Of a DNA stretch of 64,000 nt, positions 18,701 to 25,747 are shown piece after piece. Below the pieces are notes generated by a model that made no database searches, had not been told where the DNA came from, and was given only the letters and a program-made list of their open reading frames with translations. This stretch comes from Desulfobacterales bacterium (lineage in GTDB: Bacteria; Desulfobacterota; Desulfobacteria; Desulfobacterales; SURF-7). The translations under genes were made by a program, and so were the position numbers. Position 1 is the first letter of the stretch. Each line of letters starts with the position of its first letter. The stretch covers positions 1-64,000 of the forward strand of contig JANQFQ010000073.1 of NCBI GenBank assembly GCA_028277765.1, given 5' to 3'.

Positions 18701-18806
18701 TTATGGCGTGTGGTATTATGATGGTGTTACCTGGCATGCGGTAAAAACCAGTACCGGATTCGGTTTAATTAATGCGGAAGATATGATATCCGTAAATATT
18801 CCCTAA
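15708..18806 (+). CDS. Secreted PKD / FG-GAP (VCBS) repeat protein with C-terminal repeat module
   Basis: 1032 residues with a signal peptide (VFWVFLLLLNGLLI, cleavage near VEA). After an N-terminal beta domain come two PKD domains at about 164-251 and 254-341, each with the G-x-Y-YWEFHGG / CYWDFDG motif. Six FG-GAP-like repeats follow at about 371-724, each about 55-60 residues. They share RVVSGD(Y/F)xxDGxDD(I/V)xM, an acidic DxDGxDD loop that fits calcium binding. The C-terminal 300 residues have two halves with GLFTFDG, YIHEDDNPNYYLY, FWRDYIVFNYPE and LVADYGSNGLFVYDG, related to the preceding lipoprotein. Probably an extracellular calcium-dependent adhesion or matrix protein. AGGAGG lies 5 nt before ATG. 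Confidence 0.85.
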   Translation: MKEVKIVFWVFLLLLNGLLINPVEADIYEKLYNPDSHENLNVKLWEPGPGPNVGDKTTVTFNVSEHDDKCLIEAAIIVTSHKSFEFNDLRMYYDNYGLHSWQLNENGEAETIYVTEALQRGLGDCAKKSDDITFIFSLNWAEPGTYGKVSRVQLRCVFEDPPPVPPTATIINPSTNTTVSQGEVVNFSGQGYSSNGPIISYYWEFHGGSPSSSSLQNPGAVTFNEVGNHLVEFTIEDSVGLTAKDSITINTVNTPPTATINSPSGDIVTIYQGQSVFFNGSGTDPGGISSCYWDFDGAALGVKNHQPGNITFNDLGIYYCGFYVTDNDGVTSKEVVAVNVIDACSTAPNGTEYFANQGDDGWWDVTGFISADSVTNRVVSGDYNGDGRDDICMLIDYGSDETRAHVLLSDGSEFQSSIAWKRLTDFNADHVSGRVVSGNFNGDEFDDIAMIYKNNNCQTRVDVLLSNGVNHFEYATWWNKSGYCTDQVTDRVVSGDFDGDGDDDICMFYDYGNNETRAHVLLSSIDSSSKRYFEYSNHNAGWWTKTNYTASNISGRVVSGDYDGDGLDDIAMLYDYGFNQTCDRNEIAAHVLLSSGSADVGFKYSGDDDGWWRTCGYTAGQITGRVVSGDFNNDGLDDVSMISYNSSHETRASVLISTGSVDDGFQYQGGMGWWAAIPDCYDATEITNRVVSGDFDLNGRDDIAMIYDKGILQMAVHVLLSNEIDLIQARTNESLMIDYGNAGLFTFDGDNFEEIKDVNGKLINADIMLPWYDMNEVYIHEDDNPNYYLYIYDGTTPVIPNDSTAIEDALFWRDYIVFNYPEAGQPIQLFGGPEPCAPCDLLGPISQGTILYNPENMIEWRGNLVADYGSNGLFVYDGAKWNEIDYEGISIDADIIVPSAESELIYIYEDDNPNYYVYEYNEIDPTIRHDFAQIEDMLYWRGYMVFNYPESDSLLRLLGGPEDYWFVGLHGPVVQDTELFNPVSLTVWGNNLVANYGPYGVWYYDGVTWHAVKTSTGFGLINAEDMISVNIP

Positions 18807-18827
18807 GTTGATTATTAACTGAATAAA

Positions 18828-18866
18828 GATAGGCAGGGTTTTTATTTGCCCTGCTTATCTTTTTTT
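18828..18866 (+). terminator. Rho-independent terminator
   Basis: Arms GATAGGCAGGG (18828-18838) and CCCTGCTTATC (18849-18859) pair with one G-T wobble around a 10-nt loop, followed by seven T residues (18860-18866). It lies 22 nt after the stop of the FG-GAP protein gene and before the convergent small gene, so it ends the large-protein operon and may work weakly in the other direction. Confidence 0.88.
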
Positions 18867-18880
18867 GTCTTTTTCTTCAA

Positions 18881-19339
18881 TTATCCATTATTTAGTGTTT
18901 CAGATATTTCATCAATCCTGTCGGCAATATCCCGGACAGTCATTTTCCGGTGATCTATCCACCATTTGGCAGCGGTTTTCTCCTGCCATTCCATAAGAAA
19001 CATTTCAAACGCCTTGTCTGATTTTTCCTTTTCAGAATCATTTTCAAACTTAAGACTTTTTTTGAGAAAATTGACTTTGTTAATCAGTTCTTCCCTGATC
19101 TTTACAGACCAGGAAACCTGTTTCACTGATCCTTTCAGTTCAGGCAGACCAATTTCCTGTTGTGCTTTTGTGCGTTCATCTGTCTGTTTCTTGAAATACT
19201 CTTTTTTACACGGTTCACAATACCAGCTTTTCTTATCCACCAGGAACAGATTTTTTTCGTGGCTATCAAAAAGCTGAACTTTGAATTTTTTGTGACAAGT
19301 GCCACACCTTACGTCATAGTCATATATGTCTTCAGCCAT
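18881..19339 (-). CDS. Small zinc-ribbon protein, function unknown
   Basis: 152 residues starting MAEDIYDYDVRCGTC. Two CxxC knuckles, CGTC (residues 12-15) and CEPC (about 41-44), flank a short strand-rich segment and should bind one zinc. The remainder is charged and helical with KVNFLKKSLKFENDSEKEKSDKAFEMF and a C-terminal VRDIADRIDEISETL helix. Similar N-termini occur in small zinc-finger proteins that bind nucleic acid or partner proteins, but I recognise no named family. It is monocistronic on the minus strand; its upstream region is the AT-rich gap with the palindromes at 19461-19490. Confidence 0.6.
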   Translation of the reverse strand: MAEDIYDYDVRCGTCHKKFKVQLFDSHEKNLFLVDKKSWYCEPCKKEYFKKQTDERTKAQQEIGLPELKGSVKQVSWSVKIREELINKVNFLKKSLKFENDSEKEKSDKAFEMFLMEWQEKTAAKWWIDHRKMTVRDIADRIDEISETLNNG

Positions 19340-19439
19340 TTCTTAATAACAGGACAGGGAAATGTCCGCTCCTTATTTAATAATGTTATATTTATATATA
19401 TATAATATATTTTTATTTATAAGAAAATCCTTTTTTTCC

Positions 19440-19490
19440 TTGACATGATACAGTATATGTGTTCAATTTATGAACGTTCAGTAAGTGAAC
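19440..19490 (+). promoter_or_regulatory. Promoter candidate overlapped by two tandem palindromic operators
   Basis: TTGACA at 19440-19445 is followed after 16 nt by TTCAAT, a weak -10 of 4/6. Two back-to-back 15-bp palindromes, each GTTCA-N5-TGAAC, occupy 19461-19475 and 19476-19490; the first covers the -10. Their junction TGAACGTTCA is itself a perfect 10-bp palindrome. This is the geometry of a repressor binding as two dimers. The winged-helix gene at 19899 is an obvious candidate binder, though about 400 nt and a repeat lie between. Confidence 0.5.
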
Positions 19491-19654
19491 ATTTGCTTTT
19501 CTTATAATTCCCATAAGATATGAAAAACCTATTTAATTGATAAGGTTTTTTATGTAACCCACCAGGCGGAGCTATATCAACTTCTGCTAATCTAAAGATA
19601 TTTTCTTCTATAAAATACCAGGTATTTCTGAATTTTATGCTTACCATGGATGTG

Positions 19655-19820
19655 TAAATCCGAAGCACGAAATCCGAAATCCGAAACAATATCAAATGAT
19701 CAAAATTCGAATGTTCAAAACAATCTTGTTTAAAGGATTTAGCGTCACGAGGCGTTTTGGACATTAGAGCCTTTGGATTTTGAATTTGTTTCGTGCTTCG
19801 ATATTCGGATTTCGGATTTA
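19655..19820. repeat. Dispersed-repeat unit with inverted ends
   Basis: The ends TAAATCCGAA (19655-19664) and TTCGGATTTA (19811-19820) are perfectly inverted. GAAGCACGAAA (19662-19672) is complemented at 19789-19799. The interior repeats short CGAAATCCGAAA-type units. It is non-coding and resembles small palindromic interspersed repeats. The surrounding gap 19340-19898 otherwise holds only the AT-rich promoter area. Confidence 0.6.
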
Positions 19821-19898
19821 GCATAGTCGAATAAGTTATTCAGGTCTGATTTGGTAGTGTTACCCACAAAACCGGACTTAAATTTAAATAGAAAAAAG

Positions 19899-20480
19899 AT
19901 GGATCACAAACACATACGCACCCTCCAGATCCTGGAGGAGATTGACAACGATCATGCACCGAGCCAGCGTGATCTTGCCAGGAAACTGAATATTTCACTC
20001 GGTCTTGTCAACTCCTTTATCAGGCGTCTTGCGCACAAAGGATATTTCAAAGTTACCACGATCCCAAAAAACCGGGTTAAGTATATCCTCACACCAAAAG
20101 GCGCGGCTGAAAAAACCCGCCTGACATATGAATATATTCAATATTCCTATAAGTTTTATAAAAATGCCCGCCAGAAACTGCGTGATCTGTTTCAAGGTTT
20201 TATGAGAGATGATGTCAAGAAAATAATATTTTACGGCGCAACCGATCTCGCGGAAATCGCGTTTGTTTCACTGCAGGAGACAACCATTAAGATTGCAGCG
20301 GTGGTTGATGAAAAAAAAGCAGGAGAACAATTTCTCGGTATTGAGATCCAGAGTATTGAGCGGATGAATGAGATTGAGTGTGACAGGATTTTGATAACAA
20401 CAACCGGTTCAAGGAAAACCGTATTAGATAAGCTGATAAATCAAGGTACTAAGCGGAATAAAATTTCGCTGATCAAATAA
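19899..20480 (+). CDS. Winged-helix regulator with C-terminal nucleotide-binding-like domain (EPS locus regulator)
   Basis: ATG 19899 is chosen over TTG 19851 because the HTH domain starts directly after it. Residues about 5-75 form a MarR-like winged helix (APSQRDLARKLNISLGLVNSFIRRL is the HTH, followed by a wing with LTPKGAAEKTR). Residues about 105-190 resemble the CoA/NAD-binding domain seen in sugar-locus proteins (IIFYGATDLAEIAF, AAVVDEKKAG, ILITTTGSRK). Such proteins sit at the head of exopolysaccharide clusters. It is followed after 14 nt by wlbA. It may sense a nucleotide sugar or cofactor and control the cluster; autoregulation through the 19461-19490 palindromes is a hypothesis. 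Confidence 0.8.
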   Translation: MDHKHIRTLQILEEIDNDHAPSQRDLARKLNISLGLVNSFIRRLAHKGYFKVTTIPKNRVKYILTPKGAAEKTRLTYEYIQYSYKFYKNARQKLRDLFQGFMRDDVKKIIFYGATDLAEIAFVSLQETTIKIAAVVDEKKAGEQFLGIEIQSIERMNEIECDRILITTTGSRKTVLDKLINQGTKRNKISLIK

Positions 20481-20494
20481 AACGGAGACTGTTT

Positions 20495-21448
20495 ATGAAG
20501 CCAAAAAACTTTGGATTGATAGGCGCAGCAGGTTATGTGGCCCCAAAACACATGAAGGCTATAGTGGACACTGGTAATCATCTGATTGCCGCGTTAGACA
20601 ATTCAGATTCTGTTGGCATTCTTGACAGTTATTCCCATGATATCGCTTTTTTTACAGAGTTTGAACGGTTTGACAGGCATGCGGAAAAACTTAAAAGAAA
20701 AGGGGAAGATAAACGGCTTCATTATGTGAGTATCTGTTCACCAAATTATCTCCATGATGCCCATATACGGTTTGCCCTGCGGATAGGGGCTGACGCTATA
20801 TGTGAAAAGCCGCTTGTTCTTAATCCATGGAATCTGGATGCGCTTGCAGAATTTGAAAAAGAGACAGGAAAAAACATATATAATATCCTCCAATTGCGGG
20901 TACATCCGGCCATCATAAAGCTGAGAGAGACTGTTAGCGCGGCTTCAGGAACTAAAAAGTATGATGTTGACCTGACCTATATTACGTCAAGGGGCAGATG
21001 GTATTTGATTTCATGGAAAGGAGATTTAGAAAAGTCAGGTGGTATTGCTACAAATATCGGGATACATTTTTTTGACATGCTTATGTGGATTTTTGGGGAT
21101 GTTCTGCGGTACGAAGTTCATCATTCAGATAAACGGAAAATGGCCGGTTTTCTTGAACTTGAAAAGGCGAACGTAAGATGGTTCCTTTCTGTGGATAGTG
21201 ATGACCTGCCAGATATTGCAAGAGCTGAAAGGAAGCCAACATTCAGATCAATCACAGTTGATGGTGAGGAGATTGAATTCTCCGGCGGCTTCACGGATCT
21301 TCATACCTTGCTTTATCAGGATATTCTCACTGGTAAAGGGTATGGCATTGAGGAGGCGCGGCCTTCAATTGATCTTGTGTATAAGCTGAGGGAAGCAGAT
21401 CCGGTGTCTGGTGATAAAGGGAAAAAACATTCTTTTATAAGCAGATAA
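20495..21448 (+). CDS. wlbA: UDP-GlcNAc-uronate 3-dehydrogenase (WlbA/WbpB)
   Basis: A Gfo/Idh/MocA oxidoreductase of 317 residues. The N-terminal Rossmann motif reads GLIGAAGYVAPKHM, followed by VSICSPNYLH, the catalytic-lysine motif CEKPLVLNP, and the WlbA-type segments YNILQLRVHP, DLTYITSRGRWY and GGIATNIGIHFFDMLMW. The enzyme oxidises the 3-hydroxyl of UDP-2-acetamido-2-deoxyglucuronate, giving the 3-keto sugar that an aminotransferase then converts toward UDP-2,3-diacetamido-2,3-dideoxy-uronates. The matching acetyltransferase WlbB is 2.5 kb downstream. The C-terminus seems ordinary. Sequence resemblance to WbpB of Pseudomonas is very strong across the length, from memory. Confidence 0.92.
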   Translation: MKPKNFGLIGAAGYVAPKHMKAIVDTGNHLIAALDNSDSVGILDSYSHDIAFFTEFERFDRHAEKLKRKGEDKRLHYVSICSPNYLHDAHIRFALRIGADAICEKPLVLNPWNLDALAEFEKETGKNIYNILQLRVHPAIIKLRETVSAASGTKKYDVDLTYITSRGRWYLISWKGDLEKSGGIATNIGIHFFDMLMWIFGDVLRYEVHHSDKRKMAGFLELEKANVRWFLSVDSDDLPDIARAERKPTFRSITVDGEEIEFSGGFTDLHTLLYQDILTGKGYGIEEARPSIDLVYKLREADPVSGDKGKKHSFISR

Positions 21449-21484
21449 TATTTTTTTAAAAGACAATAATAAGGAAAGATTAAT

Positions 21485-22270
21485 ATGAAAGTTGTTATTT
21501 TATGTGGCGGTCTTGGCACTCGTCTACCCGAAGAAACCGAGTTCCGGCCAAAACCTATGGTCGATATAGGCCCTAAGCCCATCTTGTGGCACATAATGAA
21601 GATTTATGCCAAATACGGAATAACTGACTTCATTCTTGCCCTGGGTTATAAAAGCGAAATGATCAAGGAATATTTTTATCATTACGAAATCATGAACAAT
21701 GACGTGACCATTGAGCTTGGCCGGCCGGAATCTTTTCATCTACATGATTTCCATGATGAAACCGGATGGAAAATAACACTGGCAAATACAGGAAAGGATG
21801 CAAAAAAGGGAGCAAGGATTAAGAGGATTGAAAAGTATATTGACGATGATCTTTTTTTGATGACTTATGGCGACGGTGTTGCTGATATAGATATTAAGGC
21901 ATTACTCGATTTCCATAAAGGTCACGGCAGGTTAGTTACGCTCACAGGAGTAGGTGTTAATCCTGCTGCCCGTTTTGGTGAACTCAAGGTCGCCGGAGAT
22001 ACGGTAAAGGCTTTTTTTGAAAAACCAGCATCCAATGCCGGTGTGCTAGTAAACGGTGGGTTTTTCGTGGTAAACCGTAAAATATTTGATTACTTGATTG
22101 ATGATGACAGCTGTGACCTTGAACACGGTACACTTGAGCGTATTGCAAGCGAAGGACAGCTGATGGTCTATCGACATAGTGGTTTCTGGGCGTGCATGGA
22201 CACTATCCGGGACATGGAGTATTTGAACAAACTGTGGAATGAGGGTAAGGCTGAATGGAAGATGTGGTAA
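21485..22270 (+). CDS. rfbF: Glucose-1-phosphate cytidylyltransferase
   Basis: A nucleotidyltransferase of 261 residues with the specific RfbF/DdhA signature LCGGLGTRLPEETEFRPKP, followed by IGPKPILWHIMK and the acceptor-side motif TYGDGVADID. It makes CDP-glucose from CTP and glucose-1-phosphate, the first step to CDP-activated 6-deoxy and 3,6-dideoxy sugars. The next gene, rfbG, starts 22 nt beyond its stop. Length is standard. Confidence 0.95.
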   Translation: MKVVILCGGLGTRLPEETEFRPKPMVDIGPKPILWHIMKIYAKYGITDFILALGYKSEMIKEYFYHYEIMNNDVTIELGRPESFHLHDFHDETGWKITLANTGKDAKKGARIKRIEKYIDDDLFLMTYGDGVADIDIKALLDFHKGHGRLVTLTGVGVNPAARFGELKVAGDTVKAFFEKPASNAGVLVNGGFFVVNRKIFDYLIDDDSCDLEHGTLERIASEGQLMVYRHSGFWACMDTIRDMEYLNKLWNEGKAEWKMW

Positions 22271-22292
22271 TCGACTTAAGATAAAGGCGTTC

Positions 22293-23372
22293 ATGTTTAA
22301 TAATATTTATAAAAATAGAAAGGTGTTTGTTACCGGACACACCGGTTTTATGGGATCGTGGCTTTGTTTATGGCTGGAACGTCTCAATGCCCAGGTAACC
22401 GGATATTCAATCGGCATACCGACCCAGCCGAGCCATTTTCAGTGCCTTAAGCTGAATTGTGAAAGTATCATTGGTGATGTCCGAAACAAGGGAGTTCTTG
22501 AACAGGCGGTTTCAAAAAGTGATCCTGAAATAGTCATACATATGGCGGCCCAGTCCCTTATCAATCGTTCATACAGGGAACCTGCGGAAACATATGACAC
22601 AAATATTATGGGTACTGTAAACCTGCTTGAGGCCTGCAGGAAAACGCCTTCTGTAAAAGTTGTCATCATTATTACAAGCGACAAATGTTATGAAAATATG
22701 GAATGGGACCGGGGCTACAGGGAAGATGATGCTATGGGGGGATATGATCCTTACAGTGCTTCAAAGGGGTGTGCAGAGATAGTATCAGACAGCTACAGGC
22801 GTTCTTTTTTTCCAAAGGAACAATACGGAAAAAAGCATTCAATTCTATTAACAACCGTTCGAGCCGGCAATGTTATCGGGGGAGGGGACTGGTCAGAAGA
22901 CAGACTGATACCTGATATTGCCAGAGGCGTAAGTGCCGGCAAACCTGTGATTATCCGCAGTCCAGAATCGATACGGCCGTGGCAGCATGTTCTGGATGCA
23001 TTATCCGGCTGCCTGGTACTTGGATGCAGACTCTTGGAAAAAGACAGCAGTTATGCAGGCGCCTGGAATATCGGTCCTGAAAAAAAAGGAAACATTACGG
23101 TCAAGCAGATCGTAACAACACTTCGCAATTACTGGGAAGCAGTTGAATACAAAGTTGAACGCCAGACTGATTGCCCTCACGAAGCCGGTATTCTCAAGCT
23201 TGACTGTTCTAAAGCCAACAAGAGACTGGGATGGAAGACGGTTTGGGATATTGATAAAATTCTTGAAATGACCGGCAGATGGTATCGCAGGTATTATGCG
23301 GGTAATGATATCGCAAGCATAGAACAGCTGGAACAGTATGAAGCGGATTTTTCAAGCTTAAAGGATGCATAA
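22293..23372 (+). CDS. rfbG: CDP-glucose 4,6-dehydratase
   Basis: The start is placed at ATG 22293, which leaves the standard N-terminus just before VFVTGHTGFMGSW; the frame is open further upstream into rfbF but that extension has no family counterpart. The SDR catalytic elements are ITSDKCYEN (Asp-Lys type) and DPYSASKGCAE (YxxxK). AGNVIGGGDWSEDRLIPD is diagnostic of RfbG. It converts CDP-glucose to CDP-4-keto-6-deoxyglucose. 359 residues. The next gene starts directly after its stop codon, indicating tight coupling. Confidence 0.94.
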   Translation: MFNNIYKNRKVFVTGHTGFMGSWLCLWLERLNAQVTGYSIGIPTQPSHFQCLKLNCESIIGDVRNKGVLEQAVSKSDPEIVIHMAAQSLINRSYREPAETYDTNIMGTVNLLEACRKTPSVKVVIIITSDKCYENMEWDRGYREDDAMGGYDPYSASKGCAEIVSDSYRRSFFPKEQYGKKHSILLTTVRAGNVIGGGDWSEDRLIPDIARGVSAGKPVIIRSPESIRPWQHVLDALSGCLVLGCRLLEKDSSYAGAWNIGPEKKGNITVKQIVTTLRNYWEAVEYKVERQTDCPHEAGILKLDCSKANKRLGWKTVWDIDKILEMTGRWYRRYYAGNDIASIEQLEQYEADFSSLKDA

Positions 23373-23918
23373 ATGAAATTTATAGAAACTGAACTTTCAG
23401 GGGCTTACATTATTGAACTTGAGCCTTTCATGGATTTTCGCGGAAGTTTTGCCAGAACATTTTGCGCAAGAGAGTTCAGGAAATATGGGCTTAAAGAGAA
23501 TATGGTCCAGAGTAACCTGTCAATTTCCACTTTAAAAAATACAATACGGGGGATGCATTTTCAGATCGAAGGGGCGCAAGAAGCTAAACTGGTCAGGTGC
23601 ATCCGGGGAAGAATTCTGGATGTCATCATTGATATTAGAAAGGAAACATCGACATTTGGAAAACATATTTCGATCGAGTTGACCGAGACCTGCGGCAGCA
23701 TGTTATACATCCCGGAGGGATTTGCACACGGATTTCTGACTCTTGAGAATGAATGTCATGTGTTCTATCAGGTTTCCAATTATTATACTCCTGAGAAAGA
23801 ATTCGGCATTCGCTGGGATGACAAGTTTTTTGGGATTAAGTGGTCTGTTGATAATCCCATAGTATCTGAAAAAGATTCAAATTATCCGGATTTTAATCCT
23901 GAAAGTTTTAATAAATAA
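23373..23918 (+). CDS. RmlC-like sugar 3,5-epimerase (cupin)
   Basis: 181 residues, the size of dTDP-4-dehydrorhamnose 3,5-epimerases. Recognisable features are the DFRGSFARTFCAREF opening, the catalytic-histidine segment RGMHFQ, the KLVRCIRGRILDV core and the IPEGFAHGFLTL barrel strand. The ATG follows the rfbG stop with no gap, so the substrate is probably CDP-4-keto-6-deoxyglucose and not a dTDP-sugar. In published CDP pathways such an epimerase acts together with a C-methyltransferase or reductase to make branched or L-configured deoxysugars; no such reductase follows immediately here. Confidence 0.85.
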   Translation: MKFIETELSGAYIIELEPFMDFRGSFARTFCAREFRKYGLKENMVQSNLSISTLKNTIRGMHFQIEGAQEAKLVRCIRGRILDVIIDIRKETSTFGKHISIELTETCGSMLYIPEGFAHGFLTLENECHVFYQVSNYYTPEKEFGIRWDDKFFGIKWSVDNPIVSEKDSNYPDFNPESFNK

Positions 23919-23997
23919 AGACGATAATAAATAATTGTCAAGGTTGAAGATAATCACATATAGCAAAACCATAAGAACTTAGCGGACGGTAATAAAA

Positions 23998-24645
23998 ATG
24001 GATTATTTTGTACATGAATCATCATTCGTTGATGAAGGAGCGGTAATCGGCAGTGGGACAAAAATATGGCATTTTTCCCATATTCTTTCTGGCGCAAAGA
24101 TAGGAGAGCGGTGCAACCTAGGTCAGAATGTGTCTGTATCAGGCGGTGTGGTCCTGGGAAGCAACGTAAAGGTACAGAACAATGTTTCTATATATGAAGG
24201 GACGATTATTGAAGATGATGTGTTCCTTGGGCCTTCATGCGTGTTGACCAATGTTCTGAATCCCCGCAGCCAGGTTGTCCGGAAATCAATATATGAAAAA
24301 ACACTCATAAGGAGAGGCGTAACTATCGGTGCAAACGCGACGATCGTTTGCGGTCACACGATCGGCTGTTACGCATTTATCGCAGCAGGGGCAGTTGTGG
24401 CCAGTAATGTGCCTGATTACGCGTTCATGCAAGGTGTTCCTGCAAGACAGCAGGGATGGATGAGCCGGCATGGTCATAAATTGAAAAATCCTGATACAGA
24501 CGGGATAATGATATGCCCGGAAAGCCAGTTCAGGTATCAGGAGAAAGAACCGGGTATGATGCGATGCCTTGATCTTGCTGAGGAGAAACCACTTCCTGAT
24601 GAATTGTCTGAAGGAAAAATCGGTTACAGGGATTTTAAATCGTGA
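23998..24645 (+). CDS. wlbB: UDP-2-acetamido-3-amino-2,3-dideoxyglucuronate N-acetyltransferase (WlbB/WbpD)
   Basis: A left-handed beta-helix acyltransferase of 215 residues. The hexapeptide rungs run from [19 protein letters not shown] to [15 protein letters not shown]. The NNVSIYEG and [18 protein letters not shown] segments are characteristic of WlbB/WbpD. A non-helical tail after residue 160 includes [10 protein letters not shown] and a Cys-Pro segment. It acetylates the 3-amino group of the uronic acid produced through WlbA. A WlbC-type aminotransferase is not adjacent; the DegT gene at 47919 or 35820 could supply the step. Confidence 0.9.
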   Translation: MDYFVHESSFVDEGAVIGSGTKIWHFSHILSGAKIGERCNLGQNVSVSGGVVLGSNVKVQNNVSIYEGTIIEDDVFLGPSCVLTNVLNPRSQVVRKSIYEKTLIRRGVTIGANATIVCGHTIGCYAFIAAGAVVASNVPDYAFMQGVPARQQGWMSRHGHKLKNPDTDGIMICPESQFRYQEKEPGMMRCLDLAEEKPLPDELSEGKIGYRDFKS

Positions 24646-24731
24646 AAGTAAATCTTAGCATGTTATTGTTGGGTTTAATAATTCAGGGAGCAGTGCAGGG
24701 CGGAGCAGTAGGAATGATGTTTAATTCATGA
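24642..24731 (+). CDS. Doubtful 29-codon hydrophobic ORF
   Basis: A GTG start overlaps the wlbB stop (GTGA) and the TGA stop overlaps the next ATG (ATGA), so the ORF fills the gap with 4-nt overlaps on both sides. The product is hydrophobic with [12 protein letters not shown]. No ribosome site stands out. It could be a tiny coupled membrane peptide, the residue of a decayed gene, or chance. Confidence 0.2.
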   Translation: MKVNLSMLLLGLIIQGAVQGGAVGMMFNS

Positions 24732-25699
24732 ATAATAATATAAAACTACAGTGTCCATTACATGATTGTCAGCTTACTTTAAATAATCATACAGTATATC
24801 AATGTCCTTCTGGGTGTGAATATCCAATTATTGAAAATATTCCGCGTTTCATTTTACAGGACAATTATGCGAAATCTTTTGGCCTTCAGTGGAACAAGTT
24901 TCGGATTACTCAATTAGATTCATATACTGGAGTCCCTGTATCCCGGGATAGATTGACAAGGCTTGCAGGTGGTTCGTTAAACATATTCAAAGGTAAGAAA
25001 GTCTTGGAAGCAGGATGTGGCGCAGGAAGATTTACAGAAATATTACTGGAGGCCGGCGCTAAAGTGTATGCTATAGATATTTCATCTGCTGTAGACGCAA
25101 ATTATAAAAACTGTAAGAAGTATTCAGATTACTTTGTTGGCCAAGCTGATATCCAAAAAATACCGTTTGCCCGTGATGAATTTGATATCATCGTTTGTAT
25201 CGGTGTTATTCAACATACCCCTGATCCTGAGGTAAGTATGACGTCTTTGTGCTCACATTTAAAAACAAATGGATTGTTGATAATTGATCATTATTCACAT
25301 GAATATCCAATGTCGTTTTCAAGAAAGATAATACGTTCTTTTCTATTAAAAAGGAAAGAACAGTTTTCATTCAATTTTTGCAGAATTATTACTAAGTTTT
25401 TGTGGCCAATGCACAAAATTACATGGAGATTAAGAAAAAAACGCGGATTTAATAAAATCAGAAAATATTTTACTAAAATTTCTCCGGTTGTTGATTACCA
25501 TAGTGCTTATCCTCAGCTTGGCTCGAGAATTTTATATGAATGGGCGGTTCTGGACACACATGACACCCTGACAGATTATTATAAACATTTTCGAAGTGGT
25601 GAACAAATCATGGCTCACCTACAAAAATGTGGGATGCAGAATATTGATATAGCATATGCCGGAAATGGTGTGGAAGTTAGATCGATTAAAAGTGGATGA
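24728..25699 (+). CDS. Class I SAM-dependent methyltransferase with N-terminal zinc-finger-like segment
   Basis: 323 residues. The N-terminus has four cysteines (CPLHDC, CPSGC) in a Trm112-like small domain ending IIENIPRFI. The Rossmann methyltransferase core follows with motif I VLEAGCGAGRFT (about residue 96-107), the acidic loop YAIDIS, and motif post-I DIIVCIGVIQHTPDPE. The C-terminal 120 residues are basic and contain no membrane span. Such proteins in polysaccharide clusters methylate sugars or act on carrier-linked intermediates. Target unknown. The start overlaps the tiny ORF by 4 nt. Confidence 0.85.
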   Translation: MNNNIKLQCPLHDCQLTLNNHTVYQCPSGCEYPIIENIPRFILQDNYAKSFGLQWNKFRITQLDSYTGVPVSRDRLTRLAGGSLNIFKGKKVLEAGCGAGRFTEILLEAGAKVYAIDISSAVDANYKNCKKYSDYFVGQADIQKIPFARDEFDIIVCIGVIQHTPDPEVSMTSLCSHLKTNGLLIIDHYSHEYPMSFSRKIIRSFLLKRKEQFSFNFCRIITKFLWPMHKITWRLRKKRGFNKIRKYFTKISPVVDYHSAYPQLGSRILYEWAVLDTHDTLTDYYKHFRSGEQIMAHLQKCGMQNIDIAYAGNGVEVRSIKSG

Positions 25700-25747
25700 T
25701 GATGCAGTTTGAAAATATATGTCAATTGTACTTACAGGTGAAGAATA

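Noticed and set aside
19340-19898. ops/JUMPstart element upstream of the polysaccharide genes
   Set aside because: No GGCGGTAG-type motif was found in the gap; copies of similar short strings elsewhere are inside coding sequence.
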